From positions 1 to 64,000 of the forward strand of contig VWPU01014896.1 of the NCBI GenBank assembly GCA_013398955.1: a stretch of DNA of 64,000 bases. Reading direction: 5' to 3'. The notes under the pieces are model-generated. The model made no database searches, had not been told where the DNA came from, and saw only the letters and a list, made by a program, of their open reading frames with translations. Below are positions 12,653-25,000 of the stretch, one piece after another (the first letter of the stretch is position 1; every line of letters begins with the position of its first letter). Source of the DNA: Callaeas wilsoni (taxonomy: Eukaryota > Chordata > Aves > Passeriformes > Callaeidae). A program made the position numbers and the translations under genes.

Positions 12653-15600
12653 CCTTAAATCACATTAATTCTTGAAAAAAGTGGAGGTTTAAATATTTAT
12701 TATGTACAGCGCAGTCTTTCTTAAAACTTTCCTCTTCTTCTGTTCTTTATGCCTTCTTTCACTCTTCGTCTTGCCATTTTCCCCATATTATTCAGAGTAA
12801 TGTACAGACTTAGAGGGATGAGGAGCACTCAGACCAGTAGAAATTAAAATGTACATGCTGGCAACTGCAAAAATGTTTCTTTATCTTTCCTCTAATTTAA
12901 TTCATGCTAAGGATGAGTTTCCATGATCACTTACACTCACTTTCACATTTGATAAAGGTAAAGCTTTAAACAGTCTTTATACTCCAAAGTTTTCTAACAG
13001 ATCCCCACCAAAGTCAATGAATAATAGACATAGGAAGTAATAGTCCTTTCTGTATCAGTCCTGAAAAAAAGTTGCATGACATTTTAAGGATATTTTACCA
13101 TACCTTGCTAGTGGGTTTAATCAAACTTAACATGCATTAGAAGGGGCAAAAAACGAGATTTTTTTCATTTACATAGCTGCATGAAACAAAAAAGTGTATA
13201 CCAACTTGGTAAACCACACTTCTTTTGTTCTGATCTTTACTTTGACAGCTGATAAAGAGCATAGAACATATTTATTTCCTCTCCTATATTATTTTGGATG
13301 AATATATAATTGCCTTTCTGATATAGTCCTGATCTGTATCTACCAAGCTTCAGACAATCCACAAATTGAATCAGGCTGCATGTCAGTAGTTAGAAAACGC
13401 TGCAGACCACTGCTGTAGTGCTGCATCAATACTGATATAATAAAGCTATGAAGTCATATCAATAAAAATATAGATTTTTGTTCTGAAACCACACAGATTA
13501 CACTATACTAAGGAGTCAAATAAATTGTATTTCATATTGTCTGAGTTAACTCCTGTGTCACAATCCTACCAGTCATGTATGCTGTTCTACAAATTTATTT
13601 AAATCAAAGTGGAAAAACTGGTTTTAGCACATCATAAAACTGTCACTCATTTTTGTTGATTTGCTAATTTTTTTCAAGAGAAGATCACACATCAAATATG
13701 CAAAAAATTTGAAAGCTCTCAGGATGTCTGACAGTGGACCACATAACGTAGCCTTGTACCAGTCATAGGGCATACCTAAGCTTAAAGAATTTTACTAATT
13801 TCCTCACTTAATTGCATGAGCAAATAAATCATGGAGTGAAAGGAGATGGAAACTTAAAATGTGAGATTTAGGTCATCACTTCCGAAATGGCATCGATGTA
13901 CACAGTGATACTTTCAAATGTATGTAAATGTATGTTCATCAAATAACAAAACAGTATCAAGCAACAGGACATAAAAGGAAACAAGTCAACTTTTCCTCTG
14001 ATTTCTGACATTCATAAAACTTCAGCAAAAATCCTATGGAATTCAAAGAAACCATGTAAAATTGTTATGAAGCAGTGAATGGCTGTTGTCTTCACAGAAC
14101 CACAAATCAGTTTGAATGTCTGCATCATAGTAACTAAATTCCTGATGACTGGTTTTTGGTTTTTCTATTTCATGAAGCAAAATTTATATTGGATTATATG
14201 GTGATTTAACTGGTATCCACGGGTACCCTACATTCTTGCATTATCACTGTGTTTTCCCAGTGCATTCCCAGCTTCTGAAATCTACTACTAAGAAAGGAAT
14301 GCAGGTGGCAGAAGGCAGATTGTTTTTAAAATTTCCAAGTAAGAACTACAAAAAGGGCCTCTAAAGTAAATTCAGTAGCCCAGCATTACATGAAATTTAT
14401 GGTACATACTGAGTCTCTAAGGGAGGATTTTTAATGTCTCGTTTTAGCCCAAGAAATCTCTATTTTTAATGTATTTTAGGACATATGGTTGAGTACAGAA
14501 ACAGGCATCTACATATAAAATATATTCCAAGAATACACATAGCTACTTGAGCTCTGGCACAGAAGTAAACTGAATGGCTTTAGACAGGGTTAGTAAGTGA
14601 AGAACACCCAAAATGCAACACTTCCCACATACTTTTAGAAACAAAAGAAGCCAATATAAATTATGCAGCCCTGTGATTCATATAGCTTGAGTTTATGCTA
14701 ACCAAATCAAATATTAGAACTTCCAAAACTCACGGAGTCAACTTTCAAATTAATGAGCAGTACACTGCTATTTACTACAATTAAATCCCTTGCAAGAAAA
14801 GAAATAAAAAGAAAAAAGAAAAAAATGAAAGTAAAGTTGCCATAAATGTTTTAACGGGCTTGCTATAAATTCCTTTGCAAGCCAGTAATGCTAAAATAAA
14901 ATTTCTAAGCTGTTAAATAACATAAAGAAAACAATAGTATATTTCTCCACCTTTTCTAATAATCAGCATGTAAGCAACCAAAATAAGATTGCTGTTACAA
15001 CAAGAATAGAAGGGACTTTAAAAATCTGCTTACCATACAGTTTATTTCTATTTTGATCTCAAGAAGTAAAATAAAGCATTACATGCCTATTGATAGGATG
15101 CCAGGTATTTGCAGATAAATTATAAGAGAGGTTTCAGAAATGCAATGATCAAAAAAGATAGCCAAATGATTACCCACCCCCAAGCACTGAAGTGAGCAAT
15201 ACCAGAAACGTTCTGCTGTCACTGCTTCGTCAGCTAAATATTCCAAGGTGTAGAGGTTCTTCTGATCCACATATAAGGATTATGCAGATTCAAAGTAAGC
15301 ATGATATTCCTCAGAGCACAGATGGTCTCACTACACTAATGAAAAGCAAAGGTTGTGGTTAAGAGATAATGTAATATATTAATATGGAACAATAATTTCA
15401 AGTAAGAACGCTGTATTGAGAAATTCCCTTTATAAGGAAAGGTTAGCAAACTCCAAAAATTTTGCAGTTCTCATAGTTGTTTGCAGTGAGATTAATCCCC
15501 AAATCTCAAATCTGTGATATAGCAAAAAAAAAAAAATTCCAGTTTATGCTGGTTTGTTACATGGTGTGTGAGCAAGGATGCATGCACAATCCCAATGCAT

Positions 15601-18600
15601 CAGTTTTGTTGTACAGCTGAGAGTCACAGCCTAGTTTTCCAGCATGCTCTTGTCATCCATCTAGTGCTTAATCATGCAGAGAATGCCCTTCTTTCTCAAG
15701 AGACATGATATTCACTCTTAGGGCTGCATAAAATGTATGGATTGACATATTAGGACAGAGTTATCCTGAGTATAGTATCATTTCCATCACACTCAGTGAA
15801 ACTCAAGGAAATCATCATCACCATCACAATGATAATGTAGTATAAGGGAGTCAGGAGGAGGTACTCCTCCTGGTTTTGGTTTCAGACAAGAGGTTTCACA
15901 CAAAAAGCAGGAGATTGGGCCGAAATATATCTGATAGCTGTTAGCCCATTTTAAGAGCCAGGGAATGAATTAAAATGCTTTGTTCATCAAATCCTTCAGG
16001 GCCTACTAATAAAGTACAGCTGGGAACATTACAAAGGTAATTTTGTGCAGTTTTAATTATATACTCAGTGCTATAAGTAGCAGAAATAATAAGATTTTTC
16101 TCTTCTTAACGATATACCTGGGTCCTATTACATTAGAGGAGAAGGTGCAGCATCTCTCTTATTTGTTCTGAGGAATATTCATGCCTAAATTTTAAAGCAC
16201 TCTTGAGAGACTTTTTGGGAAGAAAAGCTGATGGAAAAGGAATGAGTCCAGCAAGGTATCTCACTGAAACATCAGTGGAGATCAAATTCAGGCTGATGCA
16301 CAGCAGAGCAAAATTCCTGTGCATCTATGTATGAAGCAACAGGTTTATCTAAGCAACAAAAATTATTCACACCTTTCCAGCCTTTAAAAACCCATGATTT
16401 CAGACACTATGAACTCCTGCAGTTCTTAATTCATTAGTTTCATCATTAAGAAAAAAAATTGGACCAATCTGCCTTTCTTAATTTGTGAAAATGGTCCCAC
16501 TGTTGGGACCCACCAGGTCTGATTTTTACAATACATGTGTGAGAGAAGACTAAAAAATTGTTGCTGTTTTCCTACTGCAGTGTTTGTGGCTAAATTACTT
16601 CCTTTACCAAAGTGAATGGGAATCTCTAGGTAATGCAGGGACATGGATTGTGTCATTATTTTACAACTCTGCTACAGCAAGTTTTTCAAATTCAATCCAT
16701 TCTCCAGGCTGTGGACATGTATTTAGTTGTCCTAAGAAACTACAGCAAATTTCAAGGGATTAAAAAATTTTAACAGATTTTAATTATATTGATACTCAAG
16801 TATCAGTACTAGAAAGATACAAGGAATGACAATCTCAGTTTTATCCTACGTGGAGACAGAGGCACAGTTATGTTTGATCTCCAGGTCATGTGGACTTGGG
16901 GAAATGATGAAGTAGTGACTGTAATGCTCATTATCTCGTGTACAGATTCACCAGCTGTGACAATTTCTCTTCAGCAATTTTTGAAATTAATTTTTCTTCT
17001 ATTTTTTTTCATACAGTAGAGCTAAACAATTGAGATCTATACTGTCCTGTACCTGAGGTGCTGGATTGATACAGTAAAATAATACAAACTATAAAAAATA
17101 ACATGAAGAATTTTATAAGCTGTTTTGCTGAAGTAGATACGGATCCTGACAGTGAATGAGAAATTTTATTGTCCTATTCTCTGGATAAATACAGAGGAAA
17201 AAAGACTCTCTACCCCAAACATCTCACAGAAAACGGCAAGTAGATAACATCAAGCAGACTCAGCAGAGTACAGATAATACAGATAATAGAAACCTTCCTC
17301 AAAACACATTTTGAATGTTTTAAGAAGAGATGTGAGAATTCAGTGACCTTACTGGTTGCAATCACACAAAAGAGTGTCAAAAGATAAAACTAACAGAATC
17401 TTTGCCTTTTTATTAAAGACATACTGAATTTCTTCTTCACTGCTGATCCTGTTTCTCTGTCAGACTGGCCTTTTACTTCTAAGGTAAAGTAACTATTTCC
17501 ATCATCATTCTCCTGATGGATCTTCATTTTTAATGGCAAACGGCTAATGATCTCAGCAAGTAACAGACAAGTCTTGGTTTATGTTACATGTTTGCACTTG
17601 TAAGGGTATAGGAACCATGTAACAGTGTAGACTGTGAGAGGCGCTGACAGCCCAACTACTTCACCTGAAACAGTGAAAGGAGCACTCTAAAGATCTCTGC
17701 ACAGTTCCACAGGGACTGAATGGAGTGCATGGGAAGAGACAGACCCACTTGCTGTCCCACTGCTTTCAAGTTTGCCAAGAGTTGTCTTTTTGTCTGCCAC
17801 TTGGGCCTTAGAGGAGGGACTTCTCAGGAGCAGGCCTGTTTCAGCTTAACCAGAAGGACCTGCCATTCAGGGCTTAATATTAGATGACAGGAACTTCTAC
17901 ACTGCCAAATATCTTTTGTGAATATCACTGTCCAGCCCATTTCCCCATAGGCATGTCTTAAGGCACAGACCTTTCCATTTGCATCCTTTTTTTCTGTGAG
18001 TCATAACTTCCTTTGCCAAATGAATGGAACTTAATTCTTCAAATTTAAATATAGTTTGATATGGTTAGAGTGAAGGTCAGATAGCCTGCCCTCAGCAGAA
18101 ATTTCCGTTTATCTCACACTGATGTATACCAGGTCTGACACCTTAGTCCATCATGTCACTGGCTCCCATCAGTACCACGTCACCAGAAAGAATGCATGGT
18201 TATTGATAATTCTCACGTTTCTGCTTTCTATAAATACACAGTTGAAATCTTTCAGCATCTTCTTTCTTCTACAAGACTATATAGAGTTTTTTCCAAGAAC
18301 TTCATTATCTAGTCACTTTCATGATACTGCAACTTTCCAGTGAATCTACCCTAATGAACAACAGCTTAAAGATTATACAACATGGAAAACAATTTTTTTC
18401 TTTAATTATGCTTTGCATCATTGTAACTATCAAGCTGGTTTTGTCTTACTATTTTTTTCCTCTTTTTACTTAGCTTGCCTTCCATCTTTCTTTTCAACAA
18501 CAATGTAAAATGTTCTAAATAAATGTTACAGCTGTATCAGTGAAACAGTGGGATTTTTTGAGAACAAGGAATATATTTATAGAATTTAATACTTTGCCCT

Positions 18601-18726
18601 CCATATTGCAAGTCTCCTAAGTTAGAATATCAGTGTCATTAATGTTTAATCTGGAAATTTCTCTAAAATATAAAACTAAAATTGGTGCAGTTGGGAGACA
18701 CCCAAAATTCAGACGTGCAGGCAACT
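12653..18726. other. Unique AT-rich non-coding sequence (about 6 kb)
   Basis: No gene, LTR or CR1 recognised. Contains an A13 run at about 15523-15535 and a short ATC/ACC-rich run at about 15812-15830. Around 16835-16900 the order TTTTA, then GAGACAGAGGCACAG, weakly recalls the MIR SINE but is too short to call. Open frames are all under 80 codons. Confidence 0.5.
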
Positions 18727-19626
18727 GAACTGTTCAATATTGTTATCTATGATCTGAATGTGGAGATTGAGTGCCCCTCAGTCATTTGATGACACCAAGT
18801 TTGGTGGAATGTTGATCTGCTGTAGGACAGGAAGGCTCTGACGAGGGACCTGAGCAGGCTGGATTGATGGGCTGAACATAAATGTGTGAGGTTATGTAAG
18901 GTGAAGTGCTGGGTCCTGCCCGTGGGTCACAACAACCCCTGCACTGCTACAGGCTGGGGGCAGTGTCTGGAAGGGTGCCTGGTGGAAAGGGACCTGGGCG
19001 TGCTGGTCAACAGCAGCTGAACATGAGCCAGCTGTGCCCAGGTGGCCAAAAAGGCCCAGGGAACCTGGTCTGAATCAGCAGTAGTGCGGCAGCAGGAGCA
19101 GGGCGGTGACCATCCCCCTTATACGCGGCACTTGTGAGGTCACACCTCAAATCCTGTTCCAGTCCAAGCCCCTCACTGCAAGGAAGACATTGAGGTCCTG
19201 GAAGCATGTCCAGAGAAGGACAATAGAGCTGGGGAAGGGTCTGGAGCACAAGTCTGATGAGGAGGAGCTGAGGGAGCTGCGGTTGTTCAGCCTGAAGCAA
19301 AGGAAGCGCAAGGGAGACCTTGTTGCTCTGTACAACTACCTGAGATGAGGCTGGAATAAAGTGAGGCTGGACCTCTTCTCTCATGGTAACAAGTGACAGG
19401 ACAAGAAGACACAGCCCCAGACTGTCCCAGAGCTGGACAGGTTGGACATCAGAAAGAATTTTGTCACTAAAAGGGTTGGAACGGCCTGCCCAGAGAGGTG
19501 ATGGAGTCACCATCCTTGGAGGTGTTCAAGAAAGTGGAAGTGGTTGACAAGGTGGTTGTTAGTCAAAGGTTGGACTCGATAGTCTTAGGAGATCTTTTCC
19601 AGCCCAAACTAGTCTATAGTTCTTAG
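18727..19626 (+). mobile_element. CR1 LINE, 5'-truncated, with 3' end
   Basis: This is the largest CR1 copy in the window (about 0.9 kb). It starts in the region encoding the 'LFN-I--D' part of the reverse transcriptase, runs through the C-terminal ORF2 portion and ends with the 3' tail 'GTTGGACTCGATAGTCTTAG' then 'TTTTCCAGCCC'. CR1 elements mobilise by target-primed reverse transcription and usually lose their 5' end, as here. The 3' terminus near 19626 carries a decayed version of the short tandem CR1 end repeat. Divergence from typical consensus words is moderate. Confidence 0.9.
18740..19530 (+). pseudogene. Decayed CR1 ORF2 (reverse transcriptase C-terminal part)
   Basis: The reading frame of the CR1 polyprotein is broken into pieces. 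The clearest is at 19106-19348, where the words 'VQRRT', 'KGLEHKSDEEELREL', 'LFSLKQRKRKGDL' and 'YNYL' match the conserved C-terminal block that follows the reverse-transcriptase domain in CR1 ORF2. An upstream piece (18850-19010) has lost frame through small indels and stops. The catalytic palm motifs lie in the missing 5' part, so it cannot encode a working enzyme. The 168-aa minus-strand frame over this segment is antisense shadow. Confidence 0.8.
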
Positions 19627-22020
19627 ATTTCACGCTGTCTGCAGCTGCCTCTTCTATGGCACCTAGTGACAGAACACCGTCCTCTAGACACCTCTGCTCC
19701 TGCCTCAAGTTAGTTCAACATGTTTGGGATAGAGGAATTGCCTGGCTATCCATCAACAGAGGGGATTCTATCAGCATGTTTCAGGCAGGGTTTGATTTCT
19801 CTCTCAGGAAGAAAGGAAAGCCTTAAGCCTTTCTTGTAGTGCATTATAACTCATAATAAGTGGGAATATGTTTTCGTTTCTCCATATCACACAAGAAACT
19901 GTAAAGATGACAACCTAGAGTGCAGAACTCTTTGTTTTTTTCCATCTAGCCTTTGTGTTGATGTCTGAATATAGTCTTTGGGATGCCCAGAGCCAAAAAG
20001 CATACTTATAAATGTTTCTAAAATCACAAAACACAGACACATCACTCATACTAAAAGCAGTAGCAGGTATGATATGTTAGACAAGTTGATTTGATCTTTT
20101 GGAAATGGTTTAGTATCTAAAATTTTGTATGCCATATATGAAGAAATAGTGCCAGCAGGATATTGAAAACCACAGAGGGCTCTGTAGAAAACATTAGGAA
20201 AAAACAGGGCAACTAAATGAATACCCAGGGAAAATAAATACTATAAAATTGGATCCCTGCTGTATCAACCTTTGTGGATGATATTGCCAATTTGAAGAAC
20301 AGTGGATTTCAGGGGGTTTGGTAACCAGAAGTTATGTGGAATATTGCTTAGGTCTCTATTTTTCATTGGAAACTACAACACTTTCAAGTATAATAGAAAT
20401 AACTCTATCTTCCTAGTATCCAACAAAATTGTTGTCTCAAACTACATTATCTATTTGGTTTCACAGTAAAATTGTTGCAAGATGAAGCAGTGCAGAAACC
20501 ATCTGTCAGCTGAGACTGAGGATTAATTGACACAATTTTCTTGACGTATTTTACACTTACACCTCATGTGATAAAACAGCGCATCTGTTGCACTTATTTC
20601 CTTACAGAATAAATAAAAGGGAATAAACACCACATAAATATAAATTAGGAGTGAGTTGTATGGGCAAATAAAACTACTTAGTTTTAATTCTTCAGTTTCT
20701 CTATGTTCAAATCAAGGTGCTAAATAACATTACATGATTGTTGAAAACTTGACATTGACAAGCTTTTTAGACTCTCAAACTGAAACTTTAAAATTTACAA
20801 TGCTGAAATCATACGCAATTCCTTTAAAAAATGAAAATAAAAACTCTTTAAACAACAATGTAAGACGTTCACAATCTCCTGTCAAATGCTGGCTTCAAAG
20901 AAAACTACAATTATCTAAAAGGAATTTTTTCCTCCTATCTTTTATTTAGTAATTCAATTGAGTAAATAATGTCATATCACCCCTCTGTCTCCTAGGGACC
21001 TGTAATTCTAGGATAAGCAGCCACTTCATTTTGCAGGAGGTTTCTTTTTGATTTCAGAAATCTGTTGCATCAGACTGATTAATTTGCACTCAAATGTAAT
21101 TGTTCTGAGAAGCAATGAAACCTTGACTCTTATAAGACACAGGAAAAAGCAGTTTCCAAAACATACTTACTTGACATAAGACAGCCCTGAACTTCAACAT
21201 GAATAGTAAAAGTATCATTTGCACAAATGTAAACAGCAAGGATACTTTTACCAGGGTCAGAAAACTTGGGTGCTATTCAATCTCGATTAATGATGTACAA
21301 ATAATGAGTTGCACTTAAAGCAGCTATGTTGTCAAAACATTGCTCTTTTAATCCCTGATAAATTATGGAGTTTATGAAAGCAGATTTTTACAGATAACTT
21401 AAGATTTTTTTAAACATATGAGAAAAGCAGATGAAGTGTGAATCCAGTGCTGCTAAAGTAAACTATGTCTGTCATGAGTCTTTGTACTTCACCATGTCAT
21501 AAATCCACAGCTGGTTGCATATATATTTCTACTATAAGCCAATTTTATTTTATGTCTAGACTTTTCACATTAAAAAATTACGTATATCAACTCAGCTTTA
21601 AGGTCCTTTCAGTGCATCAGATAGGAATGTATTAGGTTTTAAAACAAAACAAGTAACTTCCAGATTGGATGACCTGTTTTCACCCCTCTCCACCTGCTGA
21701 AAGTGGGACATACAGGAAGAGCTTTCCTTAAGGATGTTTACATAGGTCCTTTGTTAGCACGGTTGTGTCTTATTTAAAACTGAGTGGTATTTCTTCTTGA
21801 ATTCACAGAGAAAACAATAGTACCAAAAACCTACTGCTTCTCTCCAATCCATCTCCAAGTTACAAGAACACACAGATTTCTGATGATTTATTTTTAAAAT
21901 CCATGTATTATTTCTATCTTCTTTTTCTCTGATTGGTGAATGTCTTTTTCTTGTTGATTGATAATTTCATGACATGAGGTCAACAGCAATGACCTTCATC
22001 TTCACGAATTTTTTTAAAAG
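19627..22020. other. Unique non-coding sequence
   Basis: No gene or repeat family recognised. AT-rich throughout apart from a moderately GC-rich 100 bp directly after the CR1 end, which I could not assign. Confidence 0.5.
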
Positions 22021-22090
22021 ATTTCTGAATTTTTCTGAATAAACTATATTAATTTTCTGAATTTCTGAATAAACTATATTAATATTTAAA
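22021..22090. repeat. 30-bp tandem duplication
   Basis: TTTCTGAATAAACTATATTA starts at 22032 and recurs at 22062 with one early mismatch, giving a two-unit minisatellite with a 30-bp period (22031-22060 and 22061-22090). A partial ATTTCTGAAT precedes it at 22021-22030. The second unit drifts only near its end, so the duplication is fairly recent. Confidence 0.85.
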
Positions 22091-25000
22091 ACTGTAATTT
22101 AATAATAAGTGTGTTCTTTGGCTAGCTCTCCTCCTACTGCCTTCCCTTCCACCAGTATATGCAGTCTATTTTCTCAAAAAGAACACCACAGAACATTTTC
22201 TGATCCTTTATCTTTTACTTGGAGTAGCAGCAGCTGCCAGGCAGGTGCTTACAAGCTTGCAAAGTTGTCCACGGAGCACACCCAGCAGAGTGGCTCCATC
22301 GCTATTTAACCAATGTCAGACAGAGTCATGGGTAGGAGTAAATCAAAAGAAGTGAATGTGGAGCCTGCAATTAGCAACGCCCACGGAAACCATCAGCAGT
22401 AATCCTGGCTCAGCAAAAGCAACAAAGGGCTGAAGAATGAAAGGATTATATACAGGGCCAGCTACAAAATGACATGCAGTGGCCATTTTAAACTCAGTCA
22501 TACTAACTTCATAAAACATTTGAGATTTTTGCAAACCAACACAAGCAGGACAAGCCTTGCTTCTTGTGTTTCCATACCACTTCCCTGCCAAAATCAGTGT
22601 TAATGATTTTTTACTCTTTGCTGCCAGTAGTTTTCTGATAATGTGAACAAAACAGACAAATCAACTTCCTGAATCTAATAAGATAAAACAAAATACTCCA
22701 AACATTATTTTTCCAGGAGCTCTGAAATGAAGAGATTGATCTTAGGCAGTAAAATATTCTCTTCTTGGCATCTTTCCCTGTCAACTTTGTGGACTTTGCC
22801 AGCTGCAGTGCTCAGTTTGTTGCCTTCATTGCCAGATCAGCATTGTATGAATTTACTATATGCCAAGGAGTAAAAACAGAATTGATGTGAAGATAAACAG
22901 CTCTATGTCTGCATCTAATCAGTAATGATAAAGTTGTAGGCAGTATGAAGGGGGTAATTGGCAGATCCAATCCCCTTGTAAACCAGAATACATGATAAAG
23001 GAGATGTGTTTTTACTGCTGTGTCTTTGAAAGTAGAGAATGCAGGTACTATTCAACGACCTGGCCAAAAGATCTCATGGTGAGTTGCAAACCAGACACGG
23101 TAATACATAGATAAGGAAGCCAAAATAGTTCATCTCTTTCCTGCTGGGAGTTGGTTTTGTTTTTAAAGTAGTTTTAGGCAACGAAGTACATTCTTGCCTT
23201 CAAAAATTCAAAGTTGGCTGTGCATTGAATACCCTTTTTTTTCACTTTACAAGACTTTATTTGGAATCTCTACGGGGAAAAAGCTAGATCTGGGTAATAA
23301 CCACTACTATGTCAGACAACAGCTGGTATAATATTCTCTAAGAATAAAAGGCGGATTGATTCACTGATTGGTAAAACTGCAGTTTCAATCCTTACATCTC
23401 CATCATTTACTGCATTTTGCATTTGCAACTCTCACCTTTGGGATACTTAGTAAAAGAAAGACCACAGTTGTGATCCATATTCTCTGTAGAACAGTCTAAA
23501 TAATTTATCATTATGTGGTGATGAAGTTACACCCCATAAACTCTTCAGACCTACAGACATATATACTTTATGGTAGCATTTCCCTTACATTTACGTTTAT
23601 AAATTCAGTCCACTGTTATCATAACTGGAGGAGCACTTAAAAAAATTACAGAAATACTCACCTAAGGGAGAGTACATCAAGCATCCTTCCTTGTGGTTAT
23701 ACTGCATGTTGATGTTCACTTCCCACTAATATTTAAACTGTCTGACAAAGTGTTGCAAATTTTGAACACTTTTAAATAGGCTCCACATGCTTCCTCATAT
23801 GCAAACCATCATTTCCAGATTTTACCAATTTTCCAAAACCTGAGCAGCATCTAGTCTGATTGTCCATTAGTGCCTCCCAGCATTTGAAACAAACACTTTC
23901 TCAGTTTTAATTGAATCCCTTGTGCTGTGCAGGCATTCCTGAGTTCCTCTCAACAGAACCATCATAGGGCAGCAACTTTCCCCAAGTTAGAGGGGAAAAG
24001 CAAACCTGAAGCAGTAGCAGAGCTGCTGATTTCCTGTGGGGAGAGGAGGCAGAGCAGTAGGAATTGTTGGACTGGGCCATGATAGGCCTGTGGGAAATTT
24101 TTAGAAGATGTTTGACTTTTCTCTCCTCTTAGCATCTTTTTTTTCCCTAGGCTCCCACTTTTTTTAACCATGCTTTCCACTTCTCACCTTTCTTCTCCAG
24201 GTACAAATGAGGATTTCACCATTTTCCTCACATTCTTACCTATTTCTACAAGAAACAATGCAATTTTCGTGGGATTTGCATTACACTTCAAGTTGAAAAA
24301 TCTTCATTCTAACATAATTGCATCTGCATTAGGATGTCTGCACTAATCTAACCTACTGCTCTAGCAAGACTGGTCCCTCCTTTTTCAGACAGGCAGGAAA
24401 GCCACAAAAAATTGAAGTTATAAAATATAATTCCTGGAATATGTGAGATTTTGAGTATTGTGTCCACAGAGATGTTATTAGAATGCATTTATATATTCTT
24501 TTATACTTCACTTGGGGTGAAGTTATTTATTAAGTAGCTAGATAAACTTCTCTATCAGTGAATGATATACACAAGAGGACATATGGGTAGAGTGGCAATG
24601 CACTCAAAGAGCGTAGGAACCCTGACATAGCTGACTTTTCTGAGACTGTAGGATCAGAGATTAGCAGTCTCTTCACGGTGATGTTATTCTCTGACCTTAT
24701 TCAAAAGCAACATCAAAAAGGGTTCCTCTCCAATAAAACAAAACTGAGCTTGTTTTCCCCAGATTAAAAAATCACAACAGGCTTGTTTGATCTAGCAATG
24801 AAATTATAACGGTAGGTAAAGGGTCATTGTGCTAAGACAAGCCAGAAGTTTCTCTTGAATTCTGCCCTGTAGTTAGTTAGATTACCTATTCCAACTGAAT
24901 TTTCCTAAGTTTGACACATTTTCTACTTTTTATCAAATTGTATTTGTAGTGTGAGAAAATCTTTTTCCAATATATTTACTAAAATTACTTTTGCAAAGTC

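Noticed and set aside
16835..16910. Second possible MIR-like SINE
   Set aside because: Only two short words fit; the remainder does not follow the MIR order.
19007..19513. 168-codon minus-strand frame
   Set aside because: Antisense shadow of the CR1 ORF2 remnant, whose sense-strand words match CR1.
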